The translations under genes and the position numbers were made by a program. A stretch of 8,001 nt of DNA. Origin: an uncultured Prevotella sp. (GTDB lineage Bacteria > Bacteroidota > Bacteroidia > Bacteroidales > Bacteroidaceae). The notes under the pieces are model-generated. The model was not told where the DNA came from. It searched no databases and saw only the letters and a list, made by a program, of their open reading frames with translations. The stretch lies in assembly GCA_946625715.1 (NCBI GenBank), contig CAMOTK010000088.1, forward strand, positions 1-8,001, written 5' to 3'. Shown in pieces: positions 5,319-8,001 of this stretch (within the stretch, counting starts at the first letter, position 1; every line of letters begins with the position of its first letter).

Positions 5319-7796
5319 TTATCGCAGCTCGGCCCCCAGCTGTTTCTTCAGGTTGGCAATGAGCTTCTGCATGATGGCATCAATCTGCTTGTCGTTCATC
5401 GTCTTCTCGGCATCCTGCAGGATGAAGTTGACGGCATACGACTTCTTGCCCTGAGGCAGCTTGTCGCCCTCATAGACATCGAACAGTTCTACGCGCTTCA
5501 GCAGCTTCTTCTCGGTCTGGCGGGCTATCTGCTCTATCTGTGCAAACTCCACTTGCTGGTCGACCAGCAGGGCCAGGTCGCGGCTGACGGCGGGATGCTT
5601 CGAAATCTCCGTAAACGTCACCGTGTTCTTGCGCGTGGCCTTCATCAGCTGTGTCCAGTTCAGTTCAGCGAAGTAGACAGGCTGCGCCAGGTCGAACTGC
5701 TTCAGGAGCTTCTTCGACAGCACGCCCATCTCGATGAGCTTCTTGCCGCCGCGGTTCTCCATCACCACACCGGCAGAGAACACGGGGTTGTCGCTCTTCT
5801 TCTGTACCAGCATGCCTGCCTTCATACCGATGCGCTGCAGGATGTTCTGCACGTAGGCCGACAGCTCGTAGTAGCTGCTCTCCTCGTTGGGATGTGCCCA
5901 CGAACCTTCCACACGCTTACCGGTCACCCAGATGCCCAGGTAGTTTTCTTCCTTGTAGGCCTGCATGGGATTCTCCTCGTTGGCCTTCTCGGGGTCGAAG
6001 AAGTAGTTGTTGCCGAACTCGAAGAAGCGCAGATTCTGTGCCTTGCGCTTCACGTTGTGCTCTATGCTCTCCAGACCGCCGTAGAGCAGCGTCTGGCGCA
6101 TGACGCCCAGGTCGCTCGACAGCGGGTTCATGACGCGCACCACGTCTGTCCGCTCGCCATAGTAGGCGGTCTTGGTCAGCGAGTTGTTCAGGATTTCGTT
6201 GAACCCGGCGCCCACCAGCTGTTCGCTCACGAGGTTCTGCAGCTTGTGCTTGCGGTCTTCCTCGCCCTTGATGACGAGGCTCGACTTCAGCTGTGTGGGA
6301 ATCTCCACATGATTATAGCCATAGATGCGCAGAATGTCTTCCACAACATCGCAGGGGCGCTGTACGTCGACACGATAGGCGGGCACGTCGAGCAGCAAGC
6401 CTTCGGCACTCTCGGAGACGACCTTCATCTCCAGCGACTCGCAGATGGCCTTGATGGTAGGCTCGGGAATGTGCTTGCCTATCAGCGTGTTCACGTAGTC
6501 GTACTTCAACGACACGCGGGCGTCGGCAATCTTCTCGGGATAGACGTCGCAGATGTCCATCGACACCTGTCCGCCGGCCAGCTCCTTGCAGAGCAGGGCG
6601 GCCTGCTTCAGGGCGTAGATGACGCCATTGGGGTCGATGCCGCGCTCGAAACGGAACGATGCATCGGTAGACAGGCCGTGGCGACGGGCCGACTTTCGAA
6701 TCCAGGTAGGATGGAAGTAGGCCGACTCGAGCACTACGTTGCGCGTGGTCTCGTAGGTACCACTACCCTTTCCGCCAAACACGCCGGCAATGCACATGGG
6801 CTCTTCGGCGTTGCAGATGGCCAGGTCGCGGTCGCTCAGCTTGTGCTCCTCGCCGTCGAGCGTCACGAAGGGTGTGCCCTCGGGCATGGTCTTCACCACA
6901 ATCTTGTGGCCCTTCACCATGTCGGCATCGAAGCAGTGCAGCGGCTGTCCGTAGGCCATCATCACATAGTTGGTGATGTCGACGATATTATTGATAGGAC
7001 GCAGACCGATGGTGGTCAGCTTGTTCTTCAACCAGTCGGGGCTCTCTTTCACCTCGCAGCCCGTGATGCTCACGCAGGCATAGCGCTTGCAGGCATCGGT
7101 ATTCTGTATCTCTACCTCGATGGGCAGGTCGTGGTTGTCTACTGCGAAAGCCTCGTCCGACGGGCGATGCAGACGGATGTCGCTGTCCTTCATGCCTTTC
7201 AGACTGCCCTCGGCCGAGCGCTGCTTCAACCAGGCATACAGGTCGCGGGCAACACCCCAGTGCGACAGGGCGTCGGCGCGGTTGGCCGTGATGTCTATCT
7301 CGATGAGCCAGTCGCTCTCCAGATGGTAGTATTCGGCGGCAGGCGTACCTACCACTGCGTCGTCGGGCAGCACGATAATGCCATCGTGGCTGCTGCCGAT
7401 GCCGATTTCGTCTTCGGCGCAAATCATGCCGCACGACTCCACGCCGCGCAGCTTCGACTTCTTGATGACAAACTCCTTGTCGCCATCATAAAGCACGCAG
7501 CCCAGGTCGGCCACAATCACCTTCTGGCCGGCGGCCACGTTGGGTGCGCCACACACTATCTGCGAGGGTTCGCCCTTGCCCAAATCAACGGTTGTCACGT
7601 GCAGATGGTCGCTGTCGGGGTGCTTTTCGCAAGTGAGCACCTTGCCCACGTAGAGCCCCTTTAGACCGCCTTTGATAGATTGGACTTCTTCCAGTGCGTC
7701 GACCTCAAGACCGGTCGACGTCAAAGCATCGCAAACCTCTTGCGGCGTAAGGTCGAAGTCTACATATTCCTTAAGCCATTTATAAGAAATGTTCAT
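5319..7796 (-). CDS. pheT: Phenylalanine--tRNA ligase beta subunit
   Basis: The beta chain of the alpha2-beta2 phenylalanyl-tRNA synthetase: it binds tRNA and edits mischarged Tyr-tRNA(Phe), while the alpha chain (pheS, not in this window) charges the tRNA. The 825 residues match the usual bacterial length. Domains in order: N-terminal B1 segment, EMAP-like OB-fold tRNA-binding domain (about 45-155, GKVLTCEKHPDSDHLHV), the IEIDITANRADALSHWGVARD signature (165-185), B3/B4 editing domain (about 235-395), B5 domain (about 428-497), catalytic-like core, and the C-terminal ferredoxin-fold anticodon-binding domain (about 728-825, starting FTEISKHPAVSRDLALLVD). The start MNISYKWLKEYVDFDLTP is standard and lies about 30 bases after a promoter box. 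It is the first gene of the pheT-yebC-TSCPD unit. Absence of an adjacent upstream pheS is ordinary in this lineage as far as I know. Confidence 0.97.
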   Translation of the reverse strand: MNISYKWLKEYVDFDLTPQEVCDALTSTGLEVDALEEVQSIKGGLKGLYVGKVLTCEKHPDSDHLHVTTVDLGKGEPSQIVCGAPNVAAGQKVIVADLGCVLYDGDKEFVIKKSKLRGVESCGMICAEDEIGIGSSHDGIIVLPDDAVVGTPAAEYYHLESDWLIEIDITANRADALSHWGVARDLYAWLKQRSAEGSLKGMKDSDIRLHRPSDEAFAVDNHDLPIEVEIQNTDACKRYACVSITGCEVKESPDWLKNKLTTIGLRPINNIVDITNYVMMAYGQPLHCFDADMVKGHKIVVKTMPEGTPFVTLDGEEHKLSDRDLAICNAEEPMCIAGVFGGKGSGTYETTRNVVLESAYFHPTWIRKSARRHGLSTDASFRFERGIDPNGVIYALKQAALLCKELAGGQVSMDICDVYPEKIADARVSLKYDYVNTLIGKHIPEPTIKAICESLEMKVVSESAEGLLLDVPAYRVDVQRPCDVVEDILRIYGYNHVEIPTQLKSSLVIKGEEDRKHKLQNLVSEQLVGAGFNEILNNSLTKTAYYGERTDVVRVMNPLSSDLGVMRQTLLYGGLESIEHNVKRKAQNLRFFEFGNNYFFDPEKANEENPMQAYKEENYLGIWVTGKRVEGSWAHPNEESSYYELSAYVQNILQRIGMKAGMLVQKKSDNPVFSAGVVMENRGGKKLIEMGVLSKKLLKQFDLAQPVYFAELNWTQLMKATRKNTVTFTEISKHPAVSRDLALLVDQQVEFAQIEQIARQTEKKLLKRVELFDVYEGDKLPQGKKSYAVNFILQDAEKTMNDKQIDAIMQKLIANLKKQLGAELR

Positions 7797-7810
7797 TACA
7801 AAAAACGTTT

Positions 7811-7822
7811 AATTTCGAAATT
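7811..7822. other. 12-bp perfect palindrome at the predicted pheT transcription start
   Basis: AATTTCGAAATT is its own reverse complement. It lies 5 bases downstream of the pheT -7 box, where transcription should begin, and 15 bases before the ATG. It could be an operator half-site pair, but AT-rich spacers give such palindromes by chance. No regulator is assigned. Confidence 0.4.
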
Positions 7823-7827
7823 TGACC

Positions 7828-7860
7828 GCAAAGTTACTACTTTTTTTTTATTTACTGAAA
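7828..7860 (-). promoter_or_regulatory. Bacteroidetes-type promoter of pheT
   Basis: TAACTTTGC (7836-7828) on the minus strand is a full match to TAnnTTTG. Exactly 20 bases upstream is TTTC (7860-7857), three of four bases of the -33 element TTTG. The spacer contains a run of nine A (7849-7841). Transcription should start near 7820, giving a leader of about 25 bases with no Shine-Dalgarno motif. No T-box, riboswitch or attenuator structure is visible in such a short leader. Confidence 0.82.
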
Positions 7861-7905
7861 TTTTCACTCTAAAAAGTTATCTTGTGCACGCGAATAGCAT
7901 GACCT

Positions 7906-7940
7906 GAGAATTGAGAATTGAGAATTGAGAATTGAGAATT
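7906..7940 (+). repeat. Five perfect tandem copies of GAGAATT
   Basis: Five identical 7-base units run without interruption on the plus strand (AATTCTC on the minus strand). The array lies about 45 bases upstream of the pheT promoter, outside any convincing gene. Its unit matches the last unit of the array at 815-849, there on the opposite strand. The perfect identity suggests recent slippage or expansion. Confidence 0.95.
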
Positions 7941-7952
7941 ACGCTGTAATTC
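7936..7952. other. Short hairpin at the end of the GAGAATT array
   Basis: GAATTAC (7936-7942) and GTAATTC (7946-7952) are perfect reverse complements around the loop GCT. The left arm overlaps the last GAGAATT unit. The stem is AT-rich with only two G-C pairs, and no T-run follows on either strand, so it is not a convincing terminator. Confidence 0.5.
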
Positions 7953-7964
7953 AAGTCGTATAGT

Positions 7965-7985
7965 AGTATGACGGTATGACAGTAC
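7965..7985 (+). repeat. Octamer direct repeat (A/G)GTATGAC
   Basis: AGTATGAC (7965-7972) and GGTATGAC (7973-7980) are adjacent copies differing at one base, followed by a partial third copy, AGTAC. The repeat lies near the right edge in the spacer upstream of pheT. It is a different short-repeat family from the heptamers 25 bases away. Confidence 0.6.
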
Positions 7986-8001
7986 ATTTTTTAAAAGTAT
8001 A

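Noticed and set aside
5040..7664. An 874-codon open frame on the plus strand opposite pheT and yebC.
   Set aside because: It is antisense to a complete, well-conserved pheT. Its translation is rich in Leu, Val, His and Gln without any recognisable domain, as expected from GC-rich codon bias mirrored on the other strand.
7680..7907. A 75-codon plus-strand frame across the pheT start and promoter.
   Set aside because: It overlaps the pheT 5' end and promoter, has no start signals of its own, and its translation is unrecognisable.
7797..8001. Possible tRNA or leader RNA (T-box type) upstream of pheT.
   Set aside because: No cloverleaf or T-box specifier structure could be found. The predicted leader is only about 25 bases, and the rest of the spacer consists of short repeats.

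Overview
The window looks like a stretch of core chromosome from a member of the Bacteroidales, most likely Prevotella or a close relative. Three things point there. The promoters have the Bacteroidetes form, TTTG about 20 bases before TAnnTTTG. Most start codons lack a strong Shine-Dalgarno sequence and sit behind AT-rich leaders. The genes include the mce-mmdA pair of the succinate-to-propionate pathway. Coding DNA is fairly GC-rich and the spacers are very AT-rich. The genus is an inference; the order is well supported.

All genes but one read on the minus strand. From right to left: 7797-8001 is a 205-base spacer with the pheT promoter and several short-repeat arrays. pheT (phenylalanyl-tRNA synthetase beta chain), yebC (translation or regulatory factor) and a small four-cysteine TSCPD-domain protein then form a probable operon. 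It ends at an intrinsic terminator lying inside the 3' end of the convergent gene. That gene, the only plus-strand one, encodes a small unrecognised lipoprotein. It diverges from lepA across a spacer whose two -10-like (-7) boxes form a near-perfect inverted repeat. lepA (elongation factor 4) is followed closely by a Crp/Fnr-family regulator. After a good promoter come mce (methylmalonyl-CoA epimerase) and the 5' part of mmdA (carboxyltransferase subunit of methylmalonyl-CoA decarboxylase), which runs off the left edge.

The genes fall into two themes. pheT, yebC and lepA serve translation: Phe-tRNA charging and two ribosome-associated factors. mce and mmdA belong to propionate formation, where (R)-methylmalonyl-CoA is epimerised to the (S) form and decarboxylated, in many anaerobes with sodium export.

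I found no mobile element, CRISPR array, tRNA, rRNA or defence system, and no clear new multi-gene system. What deserves a second look is non-coding. There are tandem heptamer arrays in three separate spacers, two of them directly before start codons inside operons. There is also the mirror-image divergent promoter, and a terminator encoded within an oppositely oriented gene. No gene-free stretch exceeds 300 bases.
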